Shown here piece after piece: positions 45,117 to 56,573 of a stretch of 64,000 bases of DNA (its first letter is position 1; every line of letters begins with the position of its first letter). Under the pieces are notes generated by a model. It was not told the origin of the DNA. It worked only from the letters and a program-made list of their open reading frames with translations, and searched no databases. Source of the DNA: Laburnicola sp. R22_1 (taxonomy: Eukaryota > Ascomycota > Dothideomycetes > Pleosporales > Didymosphaeriaceae). Position numbers and translations under genes: made by a program. The stretch is from positions 186,001-250,000 of the forward strand of contig JACONQ010000010.1 in NCBI GenBank assembly GCA_014281115.1. The letters are read 5' to 3'.

Positions 45117-46310
45117 ATGACCATCCCCGCCAGACCCTACCTCACCAGCACCGCCTTCTACCGCAGTGGCACCACAACCATCACCAACCCCACCCAGCTA
45201 CCCACCTCCACCTGCGCCATCTGCCTATCGCACCTGCACCACGACACCATCTGCATCCACCTCGTGCTCTCCACCTCCCCCTCCATAATCCGCATCAACG
45301 CCTGCGGCCACGTTTTCCACGCCGTCTGCCTGGGCAAATGGATCCATCAGGCCCGCCGGAATACGTGTCCGCTGTGTCGGCGGCGGCTGTTCGTGGATGT
45401 AGATACCCCTGAGATCGAGCATGAGGCACGGTCTGCGGCTGGGGAAGAGGAGGGCGGGGTGGATCGAGCTATAGGGGGAGAAGAAGAAGAAGACTTTGGA
45501 TACAATTTCAACGTTAGAGACGGGGGGAGGGAGGGCGAGTATGTGGAGCGTGTGAGGCGGGAGGTGGAGGATCTTGTTGATAGGGGGCAGGATATGGTTA
45601 TTCGGGCGCATATTATGGATGTTCGGATTCGCAATGAGAAGAGCACATCACGAGGAGGAGGAGACGGCCGGTATCCGTATGCATATTCGATGCCGCCGCC
45701 TACGAGGGCGGCGTGGGAAAGATGTCAAGAGCGTGAGGCGGCTTTTCTGATGCATGGGTCGGATTACGGGATACCTGCGTGTCCGAGGTCGGCGTTGGAA
45801 AGGCTGCAGGAAGAGCTTGAAGCTGCTGGTGCTGGTGCTATGTGTATGCAGACGACGCAGAGCCATAGCCCACCGCCTCCGCGCACAAAAGCGACCCGGC
45901 AGAGGCCGCAAGAGCATGGAGCGGCTATTGCTGTGTGCACTGGCACGTCTCAGGACGTGGTATCATCCAACATGGGTGGTGCTTCGTCAAGGGTGGGTGT
46001 GGGTGGAACAGCCCTGTCCCAGTGCCTGTTATCATCCAACAAACATGACCAACAGATCACGGCACGACATCATCCTGCACGGTCACCTCAGCTGGGGCAG
46101 TACGACGTAGCCGCCGAGCAAAGCACTTTTCTGCGACCACATGCACGCCAACAAGGAAACGCCCGATATGCGGAACCTCTAGATCTGAATCGAGTGCGGG
46201 CGAGTGTTCAAGAAGCACGCAGATGCCTAAATTCAGAGTCTGGTAGACGGCCGGATACACCGGTGCCAGTTTCCCGTCCGCTCAGACGGTGTAGGCTGCC
46301 GCGAGAGTGA
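45117..46310 (+). CDS. RING-type zinc-finger protein (second of three)
   Basis: A 397-codon frame from ATG at 45117 (MTIPARPYLTSTAFYRSGTT). The RING-H2 is at residues 33-90: CAICLSHL, then CGHVFHAVCLGKWI and NTCPLCRRRLF, a classic C3H2C3 set. Downstream are acidic stretches (AAGEEEGG, GEEEEDFGYNF), a helical piece (EYVERVRREVEDLVDRGQDM) and a long Ser/Gln/Arg-rich disordered tail. Predicted E3 ubiquitin ligase; partner unknown. Apart from the RING it does not resemble the neighbouring two RING proteins. Confidence 0.8.
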   Translation: MTIPARPYLTSTAFYRSGTTTITNPTQLPTSTCAICLSHLHHDTICIHLVLSTSPSIIRINACGHVFHAVCLGKWIHQARRNTCPLCRRRLFVDVDTPEIEHEARSAAGEEEGGVDRAIGGEEEEDFGYNFNVRDGGREGEYVERVRREVEDLVDRGQDMVIRAHIMDVRIRNEKSTSRGGGDGRYPYAYSMPPPTRAAWERCQEREAAFLMHGSDYGIPACPRSALERLQEELEAAGAGAMCMQTTQSHSPPPPRTKATRQRPQEHGAAIAVCTGTSQDVVSSNMGGASSRVGVGGTALSQCLLSSNKHDQQITARHHPARSPQLGQYDVAAEQSTFLRPHARQQGNARYAEPLDLNRVRASVQEARRCLNSESGRRPDTPVPVSRPLRRCRLPRE

Positions 46311-47117
46311 GGAGGAGGAGGTGGGGGGTGTTGCGCGAGTGGAAGATCGGAGTCTAGATTGATGGGGAAAACGGGTTTTGAGCTTCTTTGCTGTGGATTG
46401 ATAGCGCGATAGTGCAACGATATTTATTCATTCAATTATATCCGTTTATCGTCCGTAAGATCTTACACAGATTATGAGACTTGACACGTGATATGTTTCT
46501 CTTGTGCGCTGGTTGAACTGAACTGCTAGTTGGTGAGGGTTTGAATGAGAGTATGTATGTTACTATCCTAATCCTAATTTCCTTTCGTTTAATTTTGTTC
46601 TGTTAGTTTAAATTAGCGTGTGGTGTCGTACTAGGAAGAGGAACAAGGTGTGTAATAAGTCAGTTAATTAGTCGCTTGAAGTCAAAAACGCAAGGTGTAG
46701 AGATAGATAGGTTCTTTATTAGCTTAGTAAAGATCACATTATATCATGCAAAAAAGTGAATAATTATAATTATAACATCAAGGGTCGGCTTGCCGAACGC
46801 CTTTTTTGAACTTTTTTTTTGGTTTGAGGTTGAAGTAGATTGAGATGGGAGGTTATTATGTACTATATACGGCACCTGATAGCAGTTTAAACGCGCTTTT
46901 TTTGTGATCACCTTTTCACGCTCTTTTTAATTACTAAGCAGGGGGCTCCGCTTTTTTTGTTATGTTATTTGAGATGAAAACCTTTGTCGTTCTACCCCTA
47001 GGTAGTTAATTAACAACACATAACATCAATAATTAGTCTGTCAAATTTCTCAACTTATTAGGCCTCTCTAAATAATGTGCATATACCTAAGATAGCACAG
47101 CTACACCACCCTACACC
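46311..47117. other. AT-rich intergenic region containing a dispersed repeat
   Basis: Holds copy 1 of the CGCTCTTTTTAATTACTAAG repeat (46861-47020). No gene. Confidence 0.55.
46861..47020 (+). repeat. Dispersed repeat family R1, copy 1
   Basis: Contains CGCTCTTTTTAATTACTAAG, TTGTTATGTTATTTGAGATG and CTACCCCTAGGTAGTTAATT. Related copies are at 55137-55320 and 55335-55445 (same strand) and at 55005-55110 and 63660-63775 (inverted). Confidence 0.75.
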
Positions 47118-47582
47118 CTACATAAACTCCCACCCTGTCTCCCCCTCACACCCCACCTCCTTCTCCAGTTCCCCAACCCTCCCATCCAACACCCCCACCT
47201 TCATCTCCAACCCCCTAATCCGCTCCGCCTGCCCCTCCGCCACGCGCAGCCGGGCCTCCGTGTCCGGCTCGTGGCGCGACGCGTACAGCGTGCGCCGACA
47301 CATGGGGCAGGTGGTTTGGTTGCGGGCGGTGAGCCAGGTGGCGAGGCAGGGGGTGTGGAAGGTGTGGTGGCAGTGGGGGGTGCGTACGATGGGTGGGGAA
47401 GCAGTGTTTGTAGTAGACTGGGGATTAGGCGAATCTGTGGAGGTGGAGGGGGAGGTTGAGTCTGCGACGGGGACGAGGTTCTCGTAGCAGATGGGGCAGG
47501 TGTTGTCGTGGCCTCCGGGGAGGTGGGTGAGTTGTTGGATGCCGTTCCAGAGGAGGGATTCGCGGGTGGGGAAGTCGGCCAT
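47118..47582 (-). CDS. Small RING-type zinc-finger protein (third of three)
   Basis: A 154-codon frame from ATG at 47582 (MADFPTRESLLWNGIQQLTH). RING-H2: CPICYENL, then a 35-residue Ser/Thr-rich loop, CHHTFHTPCLATWL and TTCPMCRRTLY. The C-terminus is a short coiled coil (RLRVAEGQAERIRGLEMKVG, VLDGRVGELEKEVG) that could dimerise. Predicted ubiquitin ligase. Confidence 0.8.
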   Translation of the reverse strand: MADFPTRESLLWNGIQQLTHLPGGHDNTCPICYENLVPVADSTSPSTSTDSPNPQSTTNTASPPIVRTPHCHHTFHTPCLATWLTARNQTTCPMCRRTLYASRHEPDTEARLRVAEGQAERIRGLEMKVGVLDGRVGELEKEVGCEGETGWEFM

Positions 47583-48113
47583 TGTTTTGGTGGTCTGGGG
47601 TTTGAATGTTGTTGTGGTTGTGGTTGTGAGTTTTGTAGATGGCTGTTCTTGTTGTTGTTGGTTTTGTTTTTGTGAGTTTTGTAGATGGTTGTGAGAAATG
47701 GGTTTGGGACTGTTTGGAAGGGAGTGGTGGGGGTTTTAATAGAGGGTGGGTGGGGCATTGTTGAACGACAATGGGGTGGTTTTGTTAGAGAATAACGGCG
47801 TGGATTGGAGATCGGGGGATTGTTTGGGTTTTGGTGCACAATGTGGTTGTGTTGCGAACATTTGAGTGCTCAGCGAGGGTGAATGGTGGAATATTTTACT
47901 GCGGAGGAAGGTTGTGATATAGCGCAGGTTCTAGCGGGGGATGGCTGGATTTTGTCGCAGCATGACATGGCTTTTCACACTATTTGTGACTGTTTGAAAA
48001 CCGAGAAGGGAGTACGTCCAAAAAAATAAATACTGTTACACGCCCCAGCAATATATACAACGAACAGACATTCCAACGCCATGATCCTATCATACCCTCT
48101 CCCATGCACTCTC
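47583..48113. other. Intergenic region
   Basis: Promoter of the small RING gene (GT-rich) and 3' flank of RCF1; no other feature. Confidence 0.5.
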
Positions 48114-48664
48114 TCATTTCCTTGTCAAATCCTTGAGCTCTTTCGTCTTCTCAGCCACCATATCCGCCAACCCGCCGTCCCCCTCTTTCCTCATCCCCTT
48201 GGCCATCCGATCCTTCCACGCCCTGTCCTCCTCATCCCGCATCTCCAGCTCCCTCAACCACCGGTCCCTCCTGTCCATCCTCTCCTTCTCCGCCTTCAAC
48301 TTCTCGTACTCCTTCCTCTTCACGCGGTCCTTCTGCCAGTACATGTTGCCGGCGACGAGCACGGCAATGGTGAAGGCCTGGGCGTACAGACGGCGGCGGA
48401 AGAAGAGATTGGTCATCTTGTGGTCGCCCTTGCGCATGGAGCGGGTGGCGCCGACAATGGCCCAGACGGTGAGGCCGCAGCCGAGCGGGATGAGGGGCTC
48501 TTCGCGCAGGCGGCGCCCGATCTTCTCGAGTGTGTTTTCATTGTAGAAGTCGCTGTGGGGGAGAGGTGAGACAATGCGAGTATGCTGGCATGTGGGACTT
48601 ACTGGTCCTCGTCAAAGGACGAGGGCAGCGGGGCGCTGTTGGGTCCCGACATGGGTCCTGCCAT
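48114..48664 (-). CDS. RCF1: Respiratory supercomplex factor 1 (HIG1-domain protein)
   Basis: Exon 1 is 48603-48664 and exon 2 is 48114-48552, with a 50-bp intron (GTAAGT...CCACAG), 166 residues. After MAGPMSGPNSAPLPSSFDED and DFYNENTLEKIGRRLREEPL comes the HIG1 domain with two transmembrane helices: IPLGCGLTVWALVGATRS-type (here LTVWAIVGATRSMRKGDHKM) and FFRRRLYAQAFTIAVLVAGN with MYWQKDR. The tail is a charged coiled coil (EKLKAEKERMDRRDRWLREL). Family role: inner mitochondrial membrane protein that helps assemble the III-IV supercomplex and cytochrome c oxidase. It is divergent from the Dsc4 gene, with 343 bp between the start codons. Confidence 0.93.
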
Positions 48665-49007
48665 GGCGTGCGGCGGCGACGGCGGAGGTGTCGCGTGGGT
48701 CGAATGTACGTCTTCTAGCGTCTCACATGGAGCGCATGCAATCGACTTCTCGTGCACTTGCTGGGTCCCCGTTCCAGGAGTTGTGTTCAAGATCGGGTGC
48801 CCGCGGTCGGGAGCTTGCGGAGGCGAGTGAATGGTGAATGAATGCATCGTATATCGATTATCTCACCACCTTCGGCTCGGCCTTGGCGCTCCTGGCTCCC
48901 GCCGCCGCCGACGCGGTCCGTCTGCACGACACACGACATGTCCAAACGCAACGCTGATACCGATCCGTGTCGCGACTCCATGCTCGACATCTCTGCTCCC
49001 CTGCGCA
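48665..49007. promoter_or_regulatory. Bidirectional promoter of RCF1 and the Dsc4-like gene
   Basis: A 343-bp gap between two divergent start codons must contain both 5' leaders and the promoters. No specific element is assigned. Confidence 0.55.
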
Positions 49008-50068
49008 ATGGAGGACCATGAGGCCGAGTCCTCGCGGACTGCACGCCGCCGCGCGAGCACGAGCAGTCCGGCCGCAGATGCGATGCTAGACATGGACGAC
49101 GCCGACGAGGACATGGGTGACCAGCGACAAGAGCGCGAGCGTGTGAAAGAGCGGCGACTAGACGCAAAGCGTAAGCGGGTCGTATTTCTCGACCACCTGC
49201 TCCGCGAGCTCGACACGCTCGTCTTCCTAGAGCTCATCACGCTCTACCATCTCGAGTATGCCTTCCAGGCCGCCCTCGGCGTGTCCATCTGCAGCTGCTT
49301 ACTTACTCCCCCAGCTGCTCCTTCTTCTGGTTTGCCGCCCGCGCCATCATCCACGGCTCCCTGCTCACGCCGCTGCCCGACATGGGCCTCCATCGCCAGC
49401 ACGACGAGCACAAGCCCTTCCTCCCGCTGATCCTGGCCTGCTTCGCCGTCAACTTCCTCCTCCATCTGCTCCACCCCGCGCCCTCGGCCGGCGAAGACAC
49501 GCGCGGATACCTCCACGGGGGTCTGATGATCGACTTTATCGGACAGCAGGGGCCGACGAGCAAGTGGAAGCTCTTGGGGCTGGACATGTGCATCCTGCTG
49601 CTGCAGCTTACCATGGTGTCGGTGCACGTGAAGCGAAGAGAAGCGAAGAAGAAAGTCGCGCAAATAGCAGGAGGAAGCGCAGAGGCAGGAGGCAGCAGCG
49701 ACGCCGACGCAGCGCAACCGGTCGACGCCAACGCTGCACGAGAGCAAGACGCCGACTCCGAAGAGCGCGGCGTCCTCCGCCGAACCGACACCTTGTCTGA
49801 TATCGGAGCCGATCCAGACGAGGAAGAAACAGACACATTATTACCATCTTCCTCCGAAAGCATACAAACCGATGCCCTCGACCTGCTCATCTCAGGCCAA
49901 TGCGTCATCGGCGATTTCTCCCTCGTAGACACGCTCTACCAAGAGCACCAGCGCTACAACACCTTCCGTCAAACGCGGACCGACCCGGCTGCCACTTCTT
50001 CGCTCTCGCCCAGCGCCCTGCGCCGCCTGCAGACAATCCGTATGAGCTTCGGGGTAGGCGGCGGGTGA
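49008..50068 (+). CDS. dsc4: DUF1746 protein, Dsc E3 ligase complex subunit 4-like
   Basis: Exon 1 is 49008-49255 and exon 2 is 49315-50068, intron 59 bp (GTATGC...CCCCAG), 333 residues. The signature FLDHLLRELDTLVFLELITL YHL continues across the splice into DCSFFWFAARAIIHGSLLTP, then FLPLILACFAVNFLLHLLHP and WKLLGLDMCILLLQLTMVSV. This gives about three to four membrane segments, as in DUF1746 proteins. In S. pombe the family member Dsc4 belongs to the Golgi Dsc ubiquitin ligase that activates SREBP. The C-terminal third is acidic/disordered, then DLLISGQCVIGDFSLVDTLY and RRLQTIRMSFGVGGG. Confidence 0.78.
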
Positions 50069-53000
50069 AGAGTCCTGCATTTGCATGGAACACCTTCCCT
50101 TAGCTCGCTCATCAAAACCGTGCCACCACACACATACGCAAACCATGCATGCCACTCAACACAACCGGCCGCAATCGGACCCAGCACGCCCCACGCCTCA
50201 CAGATGCCCAGGGCAGCCTTGCAGGCGCCCGCCCAGGCCCCTCCTTCCTTCCAGCCCATAGGAAGCGAACCCGTATGCACACGCTCCGACGCGCTTGCGA
50301 ACCCCCTCTTCTGCACATACATACATATTGCCTCGCGAGAACGAGACGGGTCGAAATCTGCGGACTTGAGCGCCACGGCTACACATTCATATCGGCGGGG
50401 GCCGCGGGGGGCCAGCGCTGTGGAACGGGGAGGGGATAGCGAGCCAGCGTAGCGTAGCGTAACGTAACGACGTTAACAAGCGAATAGCATGATCGGATTG
50501 GATTGGCGGATCCGCGTACGTACATATCGATATTGGCCTGCCTGCCTTGTCTGCCTGCCTTGTCTGCCTGCCGTGCATCGTATCTGCTGCAATGCGATGC
50601 AAGCACCCCTCGCCCTCGCTCAAGCCTCAAGGCGATAATGAAATACATGACCTTGCGTTACACGGCATGACATTGCGGCTGGGTTGCGCTGTGTTCCCTT
50701 GTCCATTTCTTGGAAATGAAATCATCATCATGTGGAAAATCAACGAACGTGTCTTTTGTTCGTTCGAAGCTGAAGCTGGAAACCTATTCATATGTCCATC
50801 TATTGTTGTACATTCAATCTACGTGAAATGATCGTACTCTTTGTTTTGTTCGTTTCGTTTCGTTTCGTTTCGAGCGTTCGAAGCCAGCGGGGTTGGGTAT
50901 TACTATATGTGTATGTGGGAAATGAGATGAGATGAGATGAGGTAGGGTCTTCACTATTGCAAGAAGACTGCAAGCAAGCCGTGCTTGACTTGGCTTGATC
51001 GACATGAGAGCGAGCGGGTGTAGAATCTACATAACGGACGCTCGCTCAATTGGCGGGGTTCACGTACTCGGACCTAGCGACTGGAAATGCACCTAGGTAC
51101 CCCACTGCTCTGTAGATAGACCATGTATGCGGCATGTACGATTGCGCTTATTGCTGTTGCGTGTTATGCATGCATCTTGTTGGCAAAGAAAGGGTTACGT
51201 ACCGTACCTCCTTAGCTGTGTGTACCCATACTGCCATGCCAGCCCATGAACTGATTGATACGCCGTAGCGGTATACCTCGCGTGGATGAATCGGCCTACC
51301 CAGATACCCTACCCTACGAGTCAGGCAGGTAGCTAACTAAATGCTTCATACACATAACATGCACGGGGTACGTAGGGCAGGCAGGCGACCGAACGCACAG
51401 TTGGATTTCAATACCCGCTACGCGGGAGAAGCGCCAGCCAGTCGTGCATATGTAGATATCCATTCGCTTGTACAGAAAGCATGGGAGGTGCGGTGCGTTG
51501 GGTCTCTTGGCAAAAGCGGAAGAGCGTTGAGAGTACAGCGAGCGTTGTGGGAAGCTGAGGGGCAAGAAGTGCGAGGTGGTGCCCTGGGAGTGGTGCGTTT
51601 CCGCGTGCTCGAATGGATGCCTAGGTGCCATCCCGTATGGTACGATGTATGGCCATGAGTTTCGTTCCAGGGAGCAAAGGAAAGCGAGAGCGAGCACCCA
51701 ATGGGATGAATTGGGTGCGTGGTACGAACGGTGCGCGCTGGTGGGAGGGAGGGAGGGAGTGAGTGAGTGAGTGCGTTGTCAGCCGGGTAGCTAGCTTGTT
51801 CCGTTCAAACGCGGTTAGCTAATTCCCTCGAAGGATAATGTTGAGAGATTGAGAGTGGCGTGTTAGGTAATTTGGCCTGTCTTGCCCATCTGTGCATATC
51901 TGTTCCCTTGAAGGATAATGTTGAGAGATTGAGAGTGGCGTGTTAGGTAATTTGGCCTGTCTTGCCCATCTGTGCATATCGGTACCACATGCACGTGTGG
52001 TGGCTCAAAATATAGACGAACAAGCCCATGTACGTACGCCTGGTGTGTTCTTTTCTTTGCGCTGCTCGTAAAAACTTGGCTGACATGCATACTGTACCAC
52101 CTCATTTTTTTTTCATTGGCTGCAGGCTTGCTTCCTTCGTTTTTTCATTGGCTCGGATTCCCAAATATATGCACGTACCTGACCGCGTCCGAGACTTGTG
52201 CAGGGCGGGACGGGGCGCGCCAACCCACTCGGTGGCTAGTGGGTATGTAGGTAATGTTGGTGTATGTAGGTGGTTAACGGCCAAGCTTTGGGAGGAGGGT
52301 ACATATCCATTCCGTGGATGATGTGGTTCGGATCGACGCGGCAGATTGGGCGTTCAACGTTGCATGGACATACATGGATATGGACATGGACATGGACATG
52401 GTGTTGGATGGTGCGACGTACCTACCGACGTACCTACCGTGGTGGGGGTGTCCTGGTGTAGGTGGGGGTGTTCCGCGTTCGGGGTAGATGAGCTGCCTAA
52501 TCCGTCGGCTGGCACGCGGGGTACTTGTCGCGGGTGACCGGACGGTGACAGAGATGGGCGGCCGGTAGCCCTGAATGGGTACTAGGAAACCCGAGAGAGG
52601 CAGTGGAATGGAAGTGCTTTGCCATGGCAGGCTCTGGGCCCAACAAGACTATCTCGGCAATCTGGTAGGTACGGCATGATATACCGTCATCAGGTCAAAA
52701 GCCGCACGCCTAGCTGCCGTGCAACCATCGGTACGGGTCTGCGCAGCAAGGCAGGCCCAAAAAGCGCCCGCCCGCGCGTCCATCACATGCATAAGCGCCA
52801 ACTCGAGATGCAGGCCTCGAGTCCTTGCATAACGTCCGCGCGCAGCTCGAGTTCCGCACGCGCGGGCGACAGGCAGCTTGTTGCGCTGGCCGTGCACATG
52901 TATTTGCATCTATTTGCATCGGGAGCGAAGCCGATGCTGTGTGACCACATTGTACCTTGTCTTCGTGGGGGTAAGAAAGCGCATGTGCGCGCCGGAAGGG

Positions 53001-53960
53001 GAAGGCCAGCGTACGTGGCGGACGCAGTTCTGCTGAGATTCGCTGCAGCAGGGCATTCGTGCACATTTCGTGCAGATGGAGATGAGCGCGCAATATGGAC
53101 GTGTACCGCTGTTGTCAGCATGATGCATCCATCCGTCGAAAGAGAAGAACCTGTTCGTGGCATGGGGTACTCGGCGCAGACGAAGATGCGGTGAAGTCGA
53201 CATACACGTGTCGTAGTAGGACGGATGGTGGGACAGGGCGCGATTCCTACCGCGTGCCTGGTGCACTAGAGCTGTTAGCCATCGGGTCAGACATGCATAT
53301 CATACACCGCGTTAACAAGCCCGGTACTTGAAAACTCGGAGCCCGTTGTTGAAGGAAAAAGGGCTCCCTCAGACTAGAATTATCGCGCCGGAAAAGGTAT
53401 AGATTGCGTCCACCCGCGTCGCCAAACCTGTCTCCACGCGAGAGGAACGCGGCGCATGTATAATTTCCACCTCGGCCGTATTGTGTAGGGGTGGCACACG
53501 CGAGCGACCATATGCGGGGGTTTGAGTCTTTTCCTTCTGCCCGCACATAACTCAGCCGACACTGCACCGCAGCAGCGTGATACCTGGCATTTGAAACATG
53601 ATTGCATATGGCGAAAACACTCCCCGGTGGAATTGTCGTATTGTCGTACTACCGGTAGGTAGGTGGTAGACATAGCCAGTTTTGGTGGTTGGTACCTAAG
53701 GTAGGCCGTGACATTTACACTCCCGGACCATGGCGGTGAGCAGGAATCATACCGGTCCCTACCTACTAGTGATCAAACCAACATGACCAAGACCTTTCCT
53801 CGTCTACATCCCCGGATAGCGGACGCACTTGATGGGCGACATTGAATGACGTATTAAGGAGCGGTGTGCCTCGAATACCGCGGGGCAGCGGCAACGCTAC
53901 CGGTTTCACTGCAAGTCCTAGGATAATAAGCACGCCAGACCGACCTTCATACGAGATGAC
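50069..53960. other. Gene-poor region with short tandem repeats
   Basis: I find no supportable gene. Visible structures are a TGCCTGCCTTGTC run (about 50535-50575), (GTTTC)n at 50845-50872, GAGAT repeats at 50923-50940, GGGAGGGAGTGAGTGAG at 51745-51770 and (ATGGAC)n at 52373-52402. There is also a GACGTACCTACC tandem at about 52416-52440 and the 80-bp duplication at 51822-51981. Base composition is balanced, unlike the AT-rich repeat blocks. Confidence 0.5.
51822..51981. repeat. 80-bp tandem duplication
   Basis: The block starting TTCCC(T)CGAAGGATAATG and ending CATCTGTGCATATC occurs twice in a row (51822-51901, 51902-51981) with only three or four differences, so it is recent. Confidence 0.9.
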
Positions 53961-55600
53961 ATGATCAGATGCAAGCGAGCGGATAATGCAGAGCAAGTGC
54001 TGGATCCGAAGTTCCAGGTCCGACGTCGGCAAACGACCCTCGGGAAGCATTTCACGTTATCTCCTCGTCATGCGGGGTCCTTCTGGACCCGCAGATCTAG
54101 AAAGGAGGATCGCTGCATGTCTTTACATGGCTTGTGCTGCATCGGGATCCCCTGCGTGCTGGGCTCCCACCATAGGCCTGTCTCCATGGCGCTAGAGTTA
54201 GTGGCAAGCTTAGGGGAAGCATATTCTGCGGGCCACCGAGCGTCCCAAGAGAAAAGTCCACAGAAACTCGCGAACACGGAGAAAGGCCGCAATCTGGTAC
54301 CTGCTGGCCAGAACCGACCAGTGAACGGGCCGCCCGCACCCGACTGTTCCGAAGGCCTAAGGCCCACCGTACGAACCTTCAGCTTAGCCTTAGGACCAGC
54401 CACGCGAAACTGGGAACACTTGTTGTTGTACCTTTATTATCATGCAGCCCCAATTGGTGCCAAAGGAAATGAGTATAATCGTATATATTGTCCCTCCGAC
54501 TTCGGTGATACGTCTACTACAGCTTAGACAGAAGACTAAGTAAACAGCTAGGATCCCCACGGCCTGTGCTTAAGGAGCCCAGCTAACAATTAGATCTAAC
54601 ATTACCAACATGGCGGATTGCTTTAGAACTAGCCCCCTTGCTCACAGGCAGCGTCTCCAAAGAAGGTGAACATTAGAAAAACCAGAAGCTGTATCCTACA
54701 GACGTGTAGGTAGCGGACTAGCTGGTCGCGCCTCCGGGCAGTTGTTTGTCCGTGCTTAATGGACTCGTTGGTCTAGACTCAAGAATGTCCATCTGTGCGT
54801 GTGATTCAGCTGTACGAAACGTAACTGTGGGAAGATCTCCAAGTTCTACCAGCACCAGCCCGTCGCACCAGCGCTGTGATTCAGCTGTACGTGCCGCTCC
54901 TAAACCCTTTACTTTTCTAGTAACTCGCTAGTATAGTTAACAGTGCCGCTCCTATAGCGACCCTTTACTTTTCTAGTAATAGTTATATATATCAATACTA
55001 TATATAGTGTTAAATTAACTACCTAGAAGTAAAATAATAAAGGCTTTTATCTTAAATAATATAATAAAAAAAGCAAAGCCCCTTACTTACTAAATGAAAA
55101 GAAAAATACTATATACGTTACTAATTTTTTATTATTATACGTTATATACCGTGCGCCAAGACCGCCGAGCTCGCTTAGCAGTTCGAACGCGCATTTTTGT
55201 AACCACCTTTTCACGCTCTTTTTAATTACTAAGCAGGGGACTCTACTTTTTTTGTTATGTTATTTGAGATGAAAGCCTTTGTCGTCCTACCCCTAGGTAG
55301 ATTTAATTATCGCCACACATACGTTATATACCTTTTTACGCTCTTTTTAATTACTAAGTAGGAGGCTTTACTTGTTTTTTATATTATTTAAGATAAAAGC
55401 CTTTATTATTCTACTCCTAAGTAGTTAATTTAACACTATATACATACTAGCTAAATTAGCTATTTAAAAAGCTAAGAAATTAGCTACTAAAAGTAAATTT
55501 TAGTTAAGTTTTAGGGTTAGAAAAAGAGCTAAGCAATATAGAAGACTATTTGAGTAGTAAAATGTGTAGGCGCCCGTGTCTGGGTAGTTAGTCTGCCAGC
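53961..55600. other. Gene-free, increasingly AT-rich region
   Basis: No gene supported. A small hairpin GCGGGGTCC-TTCT-GGACCCGC lies near 54075-54095. GTGATTCAGCTGTACG and GTGCCGCTCCTA...CCCTTTACTTTTCTAGTAA are each present twice between 54800 and 54990. From 54950 the DNA is AT-rich. Confidence 0.5.
55000..55445. mobile_element. Inverted-repeat element carrying R1 repeats (MITE-like)
   Basis: The left arm (about 55000-55110), starting CTATATATAGTGTTAAATTA, is the inverted counterpart of the right arm (about 55335-55445), ending AGTTAATTTAACACTATATA, over roughly 100 bp of R1 sequence. A third, less mutated R1 copy (55137-55320) sits between them. Termini and target duplication are not firmly defined. 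Confidence 0.55.
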
Positions 55601-56573
55601 CACTGTGACGCCCACAGCACAACGGAGTTGTCTCCGCAATTATAAGCTAAAGCAAGCCAGGTGGCACATGGACAGTAGACGGTCGAGCTGCTCTGGAGTC
55701 TGTAGTGGTCAATCAGTGCGCCCGGTACTGATGTCCAAATTCGTCGATTCTTGTTTCGCGAGTCGATCAATCTGATCAGCTTCGTGCGGGAATCTCAAAT
55801 AATGGGGAGGGTGACCTGCGGATACGCAAGCGATGCCGTGCGCGTGCCAGAGCTTCGGTATCAGACGGGGCCGTGCGCTGCTAGCATCCAATGTGCGGCA
55901 AATCATTGTGATGCACTAGTTATGGATGTTGAGCGGCGGAGCGGCAAGAAAAGTGGGATTGGAGCCCCTGATGAAGCCAGCGTGACCCGACGTTCAGGGC
56001 GCCTACTACCGATTGAGGGGTTGAATGCAAGAAAAGAAAGTAAATACGAGCCTAAGTTTCGAAAGTTGCGGAACGAAGTTGACGAGACCGTATAGCTGGA
56101 ACTTGATTTGTTTTCCGCAGGTGCAAGCCCGTGAAACGAACGTTGTTTGTTCGGGCGCTGTCCCTTTTGGTAATAAGGTAACAATATGTACAGGGCATCC
56201 CAGTGAGCGATGTAGGGAACGATGTTCTGATAGTATTGAGGAAAAGTTCCGCGAGGAAATGTACTCTAATGATAGAGTTCTATATGTCGAGCAAAAGCGT
56301 TGTGCGATAGAAGCCTTGCTCGGGTATATGAAAATGATACACGGCATGCCCGAGCCAAAAGTAAAAAAATACAAATGCATGGTCGCGTCGTGTGTCGAGG
56401 CGAAGAAATAGGAAAGTAGTTGAGCCACCCTATGCGTTGCTGGAGATGCAAAAGCCACTGCTCTTGGATTTGGGGTATCAAAACTCAGAAAAGAAAGTGA
56501 ATAAGACTCATGTCTGGATTCGGCAGTGCTCAAACAAACGAGTAACAGGCTATGCCGCAAGATATCTGGATCC
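55601..56573. other. 3' flank of the bZIP gene
   Basis: Contains two overlapping open frames of 114 and 128 codons (55751-56095, 56025-56411) without recognisable motifs. I leave them unannotated as genes. Confidence 0.45.

Noticed and set aside
52619..53194. 191-codon open frame in the 50-54 kb gap
   Set aside because: Composition is non-protein-like, no motif, and equally long frames overlap on the other strand.
53961..54527. 188-codon open frame
   Set aside because: No recognisable domain, with overlapping antisense frames of similar length; probably chance.
55751..56411. Two overlapping frames (114 and 128 codons) 3' of the bZIP gene
   Set aside because: No motif and no support for splicing between them; more likely 3' UTR or intergenic.
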